Source: Thermodesulfobacteriota bacterium (GTDB lineage: Bacteria; Desulfobacterota; Anaeroferrophillalia; Anaeroferrophillales; Tharpellaceae). From it: DNA of 36,231 bases. The DNA is taken from assembly GCA_024762675.1 (NCBI GenBank), contig JANTGZ010000014.1, positions 1 to 36,231 of the forward strand, in the 5' to 3' direction. The position numbers were made by a program, and so were the translations under genes. Below, one piece after another: positions 1 through 8,800 of the stretch. The notes under the pieces were generated by a model. It was not told the DNA's origin. It saw nothing but the letters and a program-made list of their open reading frames with translations, and searched no databases. The stretch's first letter is position 1. Each line of letters opens with the position of its first letter.

Positions 1-225
1 CTCGATCCGATCGCTACGGCCCGGATCGAGGATCTGATTGGTGAGTTGCGCAAAAACTACACCATAATAATTGTGACCCACTCTATGCAGCAGGCTTCTA
101 GGGTTTCGCAAAGAACCGCTTTTTTCCATCTTGGTGATCTTATCGAAGTCGGTTCAACCAAAAGGATTTTTACCAACCCGAGGCATCAGCTAACCGAGGA
201 TTATATCACCGGCCGCTTCGGCTAG
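1..225 (+). CDS. pstB: Phosphate ABC transporter ATP-binding protein PstB, C-terminal fragment
   Basis: Frame 1 is open from the window edge to a TAG at 223-225 and gives 74 residues. It starts with LDPIAT just after the expected Walker B region and contains [11 protein letters not shown], the H-loop of PstB-type ATPases. It ends with the usual PstB tail (GDLIEVG, then IFTNP and YITGRFG). The protein would power high-affinity phosphate import at the inner face of the membrane with PstA and PstC. Only the C-terminus is in the window, so upstream partners cannot be seen. It converges on the membrane protein at 229-1299 with only 3 bp between the stops, and no terminator is visible there. The family call is based on the conserved C-terminal sequence and is fairly secure. 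Confidence 0.85.
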   Translation, partial: LDPIATARIEDLIGELRKNYTIIIVTHSMQQASRVSQRTAFFHLGDLIEVGSTKRIFTNPRHQLTEDYITGRFG

Positions 226-228
226 AAT

Positions 229-1299
229 TTATAGATTAAGATGTAGATAACCGATCAGCATCAAAATAAAGAGGAGAGCAAACAGAAGTCGGCTGCTCTG
301 CATGACCATGACAATGAAGAGACCGTCCCGGGGAGGGAAGATGCCCATTGCCGATGGTAGATTGCGGCGCAGGGTGCGAATCGGGTTGGTAATTACATTG
401 CCGGCAAAAAGGGCCAGCAGGATATGGGCGGAGTTGACTGTACCCTGGTGCAGAAGTTCAGAGGCGACCCCGGCCGCACTGATCAAACCGCCCAGGCGGG
501 CGGCCATAATCGACAGGACTTCAGGTGGGAAAAAGGGGGCGGCAATTTCCGGGACAAACTCTTTCCAGGCGGCAAAAAAACCGGTTTTGTTCAGGTATGA
601 CACTAAAATATAGAGGGGAATGGTGATACAGACAACGCGAATAAGAATCTCTTTGCTACGTCGCCCTGATTTTTTCAGGGTTTGAGGCCAGGAATCGAGT
701 TTTTTTGAGTAAGGTATAGATGGATGCTCAGATGGGTCATGATGGCTGGATATTGCCGACAGCGGTCGCAGACGGCAGATGCTCATGGCGACTAAGGTAA
801 TGATCAGGCCGGCTCCAAACATCATAGCAAAATAGTAGAGTGCGACAACCCCCAAAGCTCCGATAATCGGATACATAACCCGCAAGGAGTGAGAAATATA
901 GGCTATATATGAGTTGCAGATAGCACTGATCCGCATTTCAAAACGGGAGATCCGGCCTTCGGCAAAAGAGCCGGCGAGGAGGCTGCCGGCCGCATTATTG
1001 GAGAAGATTGCGGTTACCATTGCCACTCCGGCGAGTTGCGGCAGGCGGGCGTAGGCGATCAGGGGTTTGAGTAAAGCGCTGGCGAACTTTGTCCAGTTTC
1101 TCAGTTCAAAGATGCTGCCGATAAAGGTTGCCAGGCCGACGAGAGAAATAAGCCGGCCCAGTCGCATAAGAATTCGCAGATTCGCACTGCTTGAGCTTTG
1201 GGAGAGGACGAAAGCAACCACCAGCAGACCCAGCATGCACCACGCAAGCCAGAGTATACGCCGCCAGGCAGAGAGTTTTTTTTGTATTATTTTTCTCAC
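229..1299 (-). CDS. Multi-span membrane protein, nucleoside-recognition (Gate) domain type
   Basis: This 356-aa protein is very hydrophobic, with about eight likely membrane segments. The first spans roughly residues 15-33 and the last is at the C-terminus. It has two similar halves with conserved small and polar residues in the membrane (SNNAAGSLLAGSFAEG near the middle). This resembles nucleoside-recognition/SpmA-like Gate-domain permeases, although the substrate of that family is not established. The start is a GTG at 1299 that overlaps the TAG of cbiK (TAGTG), so the two are almost certainly translated together. Because it shares an operon with a cobaltochelatase behind a cobalamin riboswitch, a role in moving cobalt, tetrapyrrole or another corrinoid precursor is plausible. 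That role is inferred from context, not from sequence. Confidence 0.7.
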   Translation of the reverse strand: MRKIIQKKLSAWRRILWLAWCMLGLLVVAFVLSQSSSSANLRILMRLGRLISLVGLATFIGSIFELRNWTKFASALLKPLIAYARLPQLAGVAMVTAIFSNNAAGSLLAGSFAEGRISRFEMRISAICNSYIAYISHSLRVMYPIIGALGVVALYYFAMMFGAGLIITLVAMSICRLRPLSAISSHHDPSEHPSIPYSKKLDSWPQTLKKSGRRSKEILIRVVCITIPLYILVSYLNKTGFFAAWKEFVPEIAAPFFPPEVLSIMAARLGGLISAAGVASELLHQGTVNSAHILLALFAGNVITNPIRTLRRNLPSAMGIFPPRDGLFIVMVMQSSRLLFALLFILMLIGYLHLNL

Positions 1300-2300
1300 T
1301 ATTGGGTTCCAAGGGAGATATTATTGTCTCGAGCACAATCTTTAATATGGTCGACAAATATACGGCTAAAAGCTCTGTTTTCTCCGAGTCCTTTAAGGAT
1401 CGGGGTAACCTGAAAGCCAGCTTTGCGCAAAACACTTTTCCAGGAGTCGTCTTCTGAGCTTGCCATATCGTTGATAGCGTGGTCACCGGCGACAATCATG
1501 AATGGTTTGAGAAGCACTTTTTTGCTTTGGCAATGGCTTAAGTTGATGACTACGTCATCTAATGATGGGAAACCCTCAACCGCGCCGAAATAGGTCTGGA
1601 CATCGGGGTAGAGCTCTCTCATCTTTTTTTGCGCTTCACCATAGATGCCAACCGACATATGCTCATTACCGTGGGCCATGTAGACTAATGCTGCCCCTTT
1701 TTCTCTAGCGGAGTTGACGTCGGCTTTAAGGGTTTTCAAGGCCTTTTCCAAATCTTCATGATAACTATAACGATCACCAGGCATGCCCAGGGCCGGCCGC
1801 CCCATGACCAGTTTGCCGAACGGCCGCCATTTTGCTTTCATTGTACGGATGGAAGCCAGGGCACTGACATACTGGTTTAGATCATGAGACTGTTCCATAA
1901 AGAAAATGTGGCTCGGTTGCACGATAATATCTTTGTAGCCCTCTTCAAGAAGATCGCCGAGGGTGGCAATAATATTTTTGCCGTAGAGAATCTCTTCCGG
2001 GATACCTTGATCGAGCCATTTTGAGGCTTCGCTCTGACGCTTTTTCCAGACTGAACGGATAATATTCGAGGTGAATGAGATCTTAACGGGAACTCCAGGA
2101 AAGGTTTGTTCGATCTCTTTCTGGATGTTGATTATTGATGACACTGCGGTCGGCACAGTCGTGCCAAAACTGGCTAAAACAATGGCGGTACGGCTCTCTT
2201 TACGGTCTGTGCTTTTATCTTGGTCAGCGTTTACTGAAATAGTGCTAAAGAGCATGATCAATAGAGTGCTAAGGCAGAGGCAGATAACTTTATGTGACAT
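1299..2300 (-). CDS. cbiK: Exported sirohydrochlorin cobaltochelatase CbiK
   Basis: The protein has 333 residues. It begins with a clear signal peptide (hydrophobic residues about 6-20, SVNA cleavage site near 25), so it should be periplasmic like the CbiK-P enzymes of sulfate reducers. The mature part has the class II chelatase pattern: a VLASFGTT start, the metal-binding histidine in YMAHGNEH, a GAVEGFP segment and a second histidine in AGDHAINDMA. CbiK enzymes insert Co(II) into sirohydrochlorin, the early cobalt step of the anaerobic cobalamin route. Export of a biosynthetic enzyme is odd, and for the periplasmic type a role in haem or metal handling has also been considered. The gene follows a cobalamin riboswitch and the 100-aa ORF, is separated from that ORF by a 300-bp stretch with an inverted-repeat element, and overlaps the next gene. 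Confidence 0.9.
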   Translation of the reverse strand: MSHKVICLCLSTLLIMLFSTISVNADQDKSTDRKESRTAIVLASFGTTVPTAVSSIINIQKEIEQTFPGVPVKISFTSNIIRSVWKKRQSEASKWLDQGIPEEILYGKNIIATLGDLLEEGYKDIIVQPSHIFFMEQSHDLNQYVSALASIRTMKAKWRPFGKLVMGRPALGMPGDRYSYHEDLEKALKTLKADVNSAREKGAALVYMAHGNEHMSVGIYGEAQKKMRELYPDVQTYFGAVEGFPSLDDVVINLSHCQSKKVLLKPFMIVAGDHAINDMASSEDDSWKSVLRKAGFQVTPILKGLGENRAFSRIFVDHIKDCARDNNISLGTQ

Positions 2301-2352
2301 GTTCGCTCTCCTGTTTTCTGTTTTAGTAAAAAGTAGTGTAATTAATCAGTCC

Positions 2353-2532
2353 GGGTGTTCAGGTGGCTTTTCTCCACTTTTTAAGCTCAATTTCTGTTTT
2401 TCCAGCGCTCATTTCGCCCAAATTGCCGAACTCGCGCTAACGCACTCAAACAGCAGCAATTTTAATGGGCTCTATTCGCTGGGGAAAACAACGAAATTTC
2501 GCGAGACGCTATGAAAATCCACCTGAACCCCC
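2353..2532. repeat. 180-bp element bounded by about 21-bp inverted repeats (MITE-like)
   Basis: The left arm (2353-2373, core GTTCAGGTGG) and the right arm (2511-2532, core CCACCTGAAC) are near-perfect inverted copies. Between them lies non-coding DNA with A/T tracts and a segment at about 2430-2455 (CTCGCGCTAACGCACTCAAA). No transposase is encoded, and the open frame crossing it on the plus strand has no recognisable protein. It sits between the 100-aa ORF and cbiK, so transcripts from the riboswitch would have to read through it. It may be a non-autonomous mobile element or a relic of one. No clear target-site duplication was seen. Confidence 0.5.
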
Positions 2533-2602
2533 TCAAATATGGAAATTGGCTGAATAGTTACAAAGTAGTTACAGTTTTCATACTGTCATCCTGTTGACAT
2601 TT

Positions 2603-2905
2603 TCAACCGGCTAACTCCTGAGCTGTGCAGAGCGCGTTGAGGTCGGCAAAACCATCAAGACTCATGGTCTGATCAAGAAAAATATAATTCTGGCTCTCCT
2701 GGTCGAAACGTACCGACAGGCAATTGACATTGCTCACCTTTTGTTGTTGCAACTTCTGGTAGGCATGGTAGATACCGGGAAGTGGCCGGTTGCCGCAGAG
2801 TTGATAATCGAAGAGATCAATCTTATTTTCTTTAACCAGGGTTTCCAGTTCAGACTTTTTCGGGGCCTCCTCGCCGATTACGTAGATGATGTATCCCTCT
2901 TTCAT
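2603..2905 (-). CDS. Unknown 100-aa protein downstream of a cobalamin riboswitch
   Basis: I do not recognise this family. The ATG at 2905 is chosen because GGAGGAG lies 4 nt upstream. The longer reading to 3043 would run through the terminator hairpin and is unlikely. The 100-residue product has no signal peptide or membrane segment and looks like a small soluble alpha/beta protein (strand-like YIIYVIGEEA at the N-terminus, charged helix about residues 17-28). It has three cysteines (37, 62, 93), too scattered for an obvious metal site. It is the first gene after the cobalamin riboswitch and terminator, with cbiK following, so a role in cobalt or corrinoid metabolism is a guess from position only. 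Confidence 0.6.
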   Translation of the reverse strand: MKEGYIIYVIGEEAPKKSELETLVKENKIDLFDYQLCGNRPLPGIYHAYQKLQQQKVSNVNCLSVRFDQESQNYIFLDQTMSLDGFADLNALCTAQELAG

Positions 2906-2975
2906 GCTCTCCTCCAAAAAGTTAAAGGTTAAGGTTGTCTGGCGCGTTGATTTATGTTTGACCTGAAGCCTGAAC

Positions 2976-3020
2976 AAAAAAATCCCCGAACCGAAACATA
3001 AGGTTTCGGCCCGGGGATTT
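2976..3020 (-). terminator. Intrinsic terminator forming the expression platform of the cobalamin riboswitch
   Basis: On the minus strand AATCCCCGGGCC...GGTTCGGGGATT closes a long G/C-rich stem that includes CCGAAACC/GGTTTCGG around a 4-nt loop. Seven T residues follow (plus-strand A at 2976-2982). It lies between the riboswitch aptamer and the start codon at 2905, the usual place for a transcription-attenuating platform. It should stop the transcript when the cobalamin form is bound. Confidence 0.85.
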
Positions 3021-3088
3021 CCCATCTTTATCCACCAAGGCACGGTTTAGCCCTACTCTATTATCCACGAGAGACGGCTTTATTGTAT

Positions 3089-3256
3089 CAGGCAGGTCTT
3101 CTGACTTCCGGATCTATCTACTCACCGCACCTTCCCAACCTCTATGGCATTACAGTTATGCCACATTTTAAGATCAGTGGTTTATTGCAGTTTTCGTCCC
3201 CGGTTACAGCGACGGGCTCGTCCCCGAATTTCACGGGGTTCCCTGTTAGGCTCTTT
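3089..3256 (-). promoter_or_regulatory. Cobalamin (B12) riboswitch controlling the 100-aa ORF, cbiK and membrane protein
   Basis: Read on the minus strand, the conserved cobalamin-aptamer blocks appear in order: AACAGGGAA near the 5' end, GCTGTAACCGG, CCACTG, GGGAAGG, and the B12 box GTCAGAAGACCTGCC at 3091-3105. A T-tailed hairpin follows, consistent with transcriptional repression when adenosylcobalamin is abundant. The aptamer is assigned from these consensus blocks. Ligand preference (adenosyl or methyl/aquo form) cannot be judged by eye. Confidence 0.95.
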
Positions 3257-3374
3257 AAATGAACACCTGAACAATTTTATTTTATATGGTCGCGTTTCCT
3301 AGTATATTTTAGATCTTCTTGTCAAGGTGATTTGTCCGAAAGGCGCTGCCTGAAAATCGTCATCAGGTTAAAAT

Positions 3375-3467
3375 AGAGTTGCTAAGCGGCCGTTTCGATT
3401 AGCAATTGATTTGACAATACTCGTCAACAGGGGGCCTTTTCGCAAAAAAGGCCCCCTTAGCTTTTTG
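3375..3467 (+). ncRNA. Candidate small structured RNA or orphan terminator
   Basis: Three stems follow each other on the plus strand: TTGCTAA/TTAGCAA (3379-3405), TTGAC/GTCAA (3411-3427), and a strong GGGGGCCTTTT/AAAAGGCCCCC hairpin (3430-3456) followed by TTAGCTTTTT. No plus-strand gene lies upstream that would need a terminator, since the nearest is pstB, ending at 225. A possible -10 (TAAAAT, 3369-3374) precedes the first stem, but its -35 is poor. It could be a small RNA, or simply a roadblock protecting the divergent riboswitch unit. Confidence 0.3.
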
Positions 3468-3755
3468 GTCGAGTTGGAATTTTTTAGAACCCTGCTTTAA
3501 CCCTTAAAATTGTGTTGCTTTAAAATAGTTTTCACAGTACAATCAGGTGTCTTGACTGTAAGGTGCTGTATTTGCAGGGTAAAAATACAAGTATACTGCA
3601 CGTTTGCACGTTTCAATCGCTTCCTGCATAAGGTTTCGCCCACTTTTTATGTATAATGTATTTTGTGTCCAGAGTGCTTCAAGCCGACCTGATCGGAACC
3701 AAAAAGACTGGATTCAAGTTTAACAGTAATCATAAGAGGTCGTCAGAGGTTTTAT

Positions 3756-5240
3756 ATGGATTGGCAACTAATTTTTAATGCGATCAGCGATCCGGCGATG
3801 ATTCTCGATAAAGAGCATCGTATTCTTGCCGCAAATGAAAGTACCCTTACTTTGACCGGAATGTCATCTTCAGAACTTATCGGCCGGTACTGCTATGAGG
3901 TTTGTCACGGCCTGCCAATCCCCCCGGCAGACTGCCCTTTGCAAACCCTACTTCGTTTACAGGAAAAACAGGTTTGTGCGAAAGAGATAGAGATTTCTGA
4001 AAAAACCTATATGATTACGGTTACTCCTCTGTTGAGTGATGATGGGGAAATTGAAAAGATCTTGCATATATCTCGAGATATTACTTCAAGAAAACAGGCT
4101 GAAGCGGCAAGGATTCGACTGCAGACTCAATTGCTGGAGGCCCGAAAGATGGAGACCATTATTACGCTCGCCGGTGGCGTAGCCCATGACTTCAATAACG
4201 CGCTGACCAGCGTTATCGGTAATATTGAGTTGATTAAAATGGACACCACAGATCATGACGTAGAAGAATATGCCACGGCGGTTGAAGAGAGTGCCTACCG
4301 GATGGCAGATCTGACCAGACAGCTCTTGGCCTATGCACGCGGAGGTAAGTATCAGGAGAGAGAGATTGAACTACAGAGTTTCCTTGAGAAAGCTATAGAT
4401 AATTCTGACTATTTAATAGATGAAAATATTGAACTGAAAAAAAATCTGCATTGTCGTGAAAGTCTCATAGTTGTCGACAGCGGCCAGTTGCAGATGGTTT
4501 TGGACTCTATAGTCAAGAATGCCGTAGAGGCTATAGAGGGTCAGGGCAGGGTCGAAATTCTCTGCGAAAAACGGCAATTAAGAGAAGATTTTGCCTGTAA
4601 GCTCTCTAGTATAGTAGATGAAGATTACGCCTGCATCACTGTAAAAGATAATGGTTGCGGTATGGATAGGGATACCCTGGAAAAGATTTTTGAACCCTTT
4701 TACACAACTAAATTTGCCGGGCGAGGACTGGGCATGGCGGCCGTTTACGGGATTGTCAAAAATCATGGCGGTTACATCGTTGTCGACTCTAAGCCGGGCA
4801 CAGGGACCTCGGTAGAGCTCTACCTGCCGCTTAAAACCCAGAAAATCTCTAAAAACCCTGAAGCCACTGCAAAAGCCACAATTCTACTGGTTGAAGATGA
4901 AGAAGTTCTCCAATCTGTCGAGAAGAGATTGTTGGAAAAGCTGGGCTATAGTGTATTGTTGGCCGGTAATGGCAGGCAAGCCTTGCAATTGGCTGAAAAA
5001 TACGAGAAAACTATCGATATAGCTTTAGTCGATATCTACCTTCCCGATATTAATGGCGACATTCTATCAGCGAATTTGATGAAGCTCTGCCCGGCATTAA
5101 AAATTATTCTCTGCAGCGCCACCGTTCCGGGCTGGTTGACCGAGAAAGCTTTGGCCGGTGGAGCCCAAGGCTTTATAAAAAAACCTTTTGCCTTAACTGA
5201 GTTACAAGAGGTTCTGCTAAAAACCATCAATATGGACTGA
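3756..5240 (+). CDS. PAS-domain hybrid sensor histidine kinase with C-terminal receiver
   Basis: The 494-aa protein has an N-terminal PAS domain (about 5-115), a HisKA dimerisation helix with the phospho-acceptor His144 in GGVAHDFNN, an ATP-binding domain (about 240-365; DNGCGMD and GRGLGMAAVYG boxes), and a receiver domain (about 373-494) whose phospho-acceptor is Asp426. There is no signal peptide or membrane span, so it should be cytoplasmic. The PAS domain holds a cysteine set at 46, 50 and 60 (CYEVC...ADCPL), a pattern repeated in the 797-aa kinase downstream. It might bind metal or sense redox state, but that is inference. The start has AGAGG 7 nt upstream. It has no adjacent DNA-binding regulator, so its output partner is unknown. 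Confidence 0.9.
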   Translation: MDWQLIFNAISDPAMILDKEHRILAANESTLTLTGMSSSELIGRYCYEVCHGLPIPPADCPLQTLLRLQEKQVCAKEIEISEKTYMITVTPLLSDDGEIEKILHISRDITSRKQAEAARIRLQTQLLEARKMETIITLAGGVAHDFNNALTSVIGNIELIKMDTTDHDVEEYATAVEESAYRMADLTRQLLAYARGGKYQEREIELQSFLEKAIDNSDYLIDENIELKKNLHCRESLIVVDSGQLQMVLDSIVKNAVEAIEGQGRVEILCEKRQLREDFACKLSSIVDEDYACITVKDNGCGMDRDTLEKIFEPFYTTKFAGRGLGMAAVYGIVKNHGGYIVVDSKPGTGTSVELYLPLKTQKISKNPEATAKATILLVEDEEVLQSVEKRLLEKLGYSVLLAGNGRQALQLAEKYEKTIDIALVDIYLPDINGDILSANLMKLCPALKIILCSATVPGWLTEKALAGGAQGFIKKPFALTELQEVLLKTINMD

Positions 5241-5352
5241 GGATTTTGCAAAGAGCCAGCAAAGAGCTTGCGGCTGAAATTGGTATAGTTGAGGAAAATT
5301 CTGTGCTAGACAGGATTTTTGCATTCATTACAACGATAAAAGGGAGAAAATG

Positions 5353-5700
5353 ATGGCTAAAACTGCAATATTTGCTTTTCGCGGAGATCCTACCTGTTTC
5401 GTCCATGTCCTTTTGAACGGTCTCGAGATGGCGGCCAAGGGTATGGAGGGGAAGATTATTATTGAGGGCGATGCCGTAAAACTGGTCGCTGAAATGGCCG
5501 TCCCGGGCCATTTTCTCAACCAGCTCTACCTTAAAGCTAAAGATCAAGGCTTGATTATTGGTGCCTGCCGGGCCTGCTCAAGCAAACTCGGGGTTACGGC
5601 GGCCGTTGAAGCTGAAAATATCCCCTTGATCGGTGATATGTCCGGTCACCCCTCAATGGCGTCCTATATTGAAGAGGGCTATACCGTCATTACATTTTGA
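5353..5700 (+). CDS. DsrE-like small protein
   Basis: This 115-aa soluble protein fits the DsrE/DsrF-like fold: an N-terminal strand (TAIFAFRGDP), a hydrophobic helix (CFVHVLLNGLEMA), and a cysteine pair in GACRACSSKLGV at the position used for sulfur handling in related proteins. DsrE-family members carry or relay sulfur atoms, but many stand-alone copies such as this have no assigned function. Two ATG codons are adjacent (5350 and 5353). The second is preferred because it is 6 nt from GGGAG. It sits alone between two kinase units, with 110 bp before it and 140 bp after it. A direct link to sulfite reduction is not shown, as no dsr genes are in the window. Confidence 0.75.
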   Translation: MAKTAIFAFRGDPTCFVHVLLNGLEMAAKGMEGKIIIEGDAVKLVAEMAVPGHFLNQLYLKAKDQGLIIGACRACSSKLGVTAAVEAENIPLIGDMSGHPSMASYIEEGYTVITF

Positions 5701-5746
5701 TTGAGGGATTTGATGACTTGATCGGAACTTATGAACCCGTAACCGT

Positions 5747-5775
5747 TTGACAATCGGAATCAAGTCGGATAACAT
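5747..5775 (+). promoter_or_regulatory. Candidate sigma70-type promoter for the three-gene phosphorelay
   Basis: TTGACA at 5747-5752 and TAACAT at 5770-5775 are separated by 17 bp, and the 1207-aa kinase starts 65 bp downstream. The -35 is a perfect consensus match and the spacing is ideal. Confidence 0.6.
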
Positions 5776-5840
5776 ATAGTTTATACTTTAAATCGGGTGC
5801 CGATCTCGTATTTACGGGATTAAAAAGAGGGTCTGTCTCT

Positions 5841-8800
5841 ATGGCAAAGTCACAACTTCGTCTTTTGTGCGTAGCCCTCTTTCTCTTGTTCTCGGTTCTC
5901 GTGCCACCAGGTACTGCGGCCACAGAAGAAAAACCCTCGGCCCCTCTCTCCTCCCTTTCATCTAAAACTTCCAGCACAAATTTTCTAGTTGACTTAAGCA
6001 GTCAAGAAAAAGAGTGGCTGGCTCAGCATAAAACCATTCGCATAGCCTTTGACGGCCATTTCCCACCCTACAGTTTTTTAAATGAAAATGACGAGCTTGA
6101 AGGTTTGGCCGTCGACATGGTCAAGCTTTTAGCCGAGCGTCTGGGGCTCGCGCTTGAAGTTGATTCGCGTCTGCTCTGGAAAGATCTTTATGCCGCCGCC
6201 AAGCGGCGCGAAGTTGATGTCGTGGCGACTATGGGAGACCGTCCGGAGCGCCAGGAGTGGTTTTTATTTACCCGGCCCTACATCTTCAAATCAATGGCAA
6301 TCATAACCAGAAAGGAGACAACGGATATCATCGGCCCGGATGACCTTCCCGGCAGAAAGGTAGCCCTGGTCAGGGGTTATCAATATGTTAAACCTCTGCT
6401 GGCTAAGTATCCCGGTATTAAACCCGAATTTGTCGATACCATGCTGGAGGGTTTTAATGCCGTTGCTGTCGGTCGGGCTGATGCAGTTATCGCTTTTCAG
6501 GCGGCGGCCTGCCATTTGATGGCGAGATACCAGATTACCACACTGAAATTGGCCGCCATCTACGACCGTGACCAATTTACAGAAAGTCTTGCCATCCGGA
6601 AGGATTGGCCCGCTCTCTACAGCCTTCTTGAAAAACAGTTAGAAAAGCTCAGTGCCAGTGAGAGAGCCGCCATCAACCAGAGATGGCTGACTTTCGGAGA
6701 GCCGCCGGGTCTTGATCGAAAAACTTTAATTCGTTATCTCTTCCTGCTGGCGGCCGGCGTAATCCTTTTTGCCGGAGTCTTTATTTTCTGGAATCGCCTG
6801 CTCCAACGGCAGGTTAAGTTAAAGACGCAACAATTGCAAAATCAGTTGCATGAACAACAGAAGATTGAGAAAACCTTAAAAGAGAGTGAAACCCGCTTTC
6901 GTGCTATTTTTAATGCCAGCAATGATGGCATCTTTATCCACGACGTCGAGACCGGGGCAATTATCGATGTGAACCCCAAGGCCTGCGAGATGTTTGGCTA
7001 CTCTCGTGAGGAGTTGTTGAGAGTCGACGTCGGGGCCATCTCCTCAGGGGTTTTTCCTTATACCCAGGATGAAGCGGTGATCTGGGTGCAAAAAGCCGTC
7101 GCCGCAGGCCCGCAGCTTTTTGAGTGGCAAGGCAAGCATAAGTCCGGCCGCATTTTCTGGGATGAGGTCAATATGCGCAAGGCCGTGATCGGCGCAGTCG
7201 ACCGGGTGATTGTTTCGGTTCGTGATATCAGCGAAAGAAAAGATGTGGAAGCAACGCTGCTGGCAAGCGAACAAAGGTTGAAAGAGGCCCAGGCCATAGC
7301 GCATATAGGTTACTGGGATCTGGATATAGAAAACAACCGGCTTATCTGGTCGGATGAGGTCTACCGTATCTTTGACCTTGAACCACAGGCCTTTGCCGCT
7401 ACCTATGAGGCCTTTATCGAACGGATCCATCCCGACGATCGTGAAGCTGTCGATCGGGCTTATCGTAACTCCCTTGAAAACCGAGCTGTCTACGAAATTG
7501 AACATCGACTGCTGCTACCGGACGGAAAAATAAAGTATGTCAATGAACGCTGCGTCACAAAATATGACGAACAGGGTCGGCCACAGCGCTCAATCGGTAC
7601 CGTTCAGGATATTACTGAACGCAAAGTGACAGAAGCGGAAATCCGTCGCCTCAATGAAGAGCTTAAGGCGCAACTTGTCGATTTGACACGTGAAATTGAG
7701 CATCGCCGGATTTCGGAAAATGGTTTGCGCATTTTTCAAAATATGGCTGACGGCGTCACCGAATTGATCTCATTTGTCGATCGCAGCTATATCTATCGGG
7801 CGGTTAATGAGGCCTATTGTCTCTATCATGGCCTCGAAAAAGCAGAGATCATCGGCCGCACTATTGCACAATTACATGGCCAAAACATTTTTGCAGAGTT
7901 GATCAAGCCGGTGATCGATCAGGCTCTGGCCGGTGAATCGAGCCAATACGAAGCCTGGTTTGACTTTGCCGGAAAGGGTCGCCGTTTTGTCCTGGTTGAG
8001 TATCGCCCACTGCTCAATAAAGATAAGATTGTTGATGGCGTTGTCGTGGCGGTGCACGATCTGACCAGCCGGAAAAAAACCGAAGATCAGCTCGACCAGC
8101 GCTTGCGTGAGATGGCCGTTATCAACAAACTGAGTGATCATCTGACCCTGGACCTTGAATTCAAACAGCTTGTAGAGTTTGTTATGAATGAAATTACGCA
8201 CCATGTTTCCTGTGATGTAGCCCTGTTCTATTCCCTGGATGATGGTCAGCTCTTTCTCAAAGGGATTTTCCCCGAAAAGGAGCGACCGCTTGGCGATGTT
8301 CACCAGATCGGGATCTGTCTCTGCGGTCTGGCGGCCCAGGGGGAAGCGATCCACTCCCTCGATATTCACAAAGACCCGCGCTGCACCTTAAACGAATGTA
8401 AAAAGGCCGGTATCCGCTCGTTTGCGGCCCTGCCCTTTAAAGTCGGCGAGGAGATTCTCGGGGTTTTAGGCGTGGCTTCGAAAAGCATTTATGATTACGG
8501 CCCGCAAGTTGATTTTCTCGCAACCTTTGCCGCTACGGTGGCGATCGGCTGGCAGAATATAAAGCTTTATCAGAAGGTCTCGGAATCGGTTAAAGAGCGG
8601 GAAGTTCAGATTGAGAAGCTCGAAAGGACGGAAAAAGCCCTGAAACAAGCGCGCTCCGGACTCGAAGAGAAGGTTAAGCGGCGCACCGCCGATCTTGATG
8701 AGGCCCGGCGCGCCCTGCTCAATCTGGTCGATGATATGCAACATGCTAATGATAAACTTCAGGAGCTCGATCGTCTCAAATCGATGTTTATCGCCTCGAT

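Noticed and set aside
2071-2514. 147-codon open frame on the plus strand across the start of cbiK
   Set aside because: It is antisense to the signal-peptide region of cbiK and continues into the inverted-repeat element; no protein signature or ribosome site.
2906-3043. N-terminal extension of the 100-aa ORF
   Set aside because: It would be translated through the riboswitch terminator hairpin, while a well-spaced ribosome site precedes the ATG at 2905.
3297-3325. Promoter for the riboswitch-cbiK unit (TTGACA with TATACT, minus strand)
   Set aside because: The two boxes are only 13 bp apart, too close for a normal sigma70 promoter.
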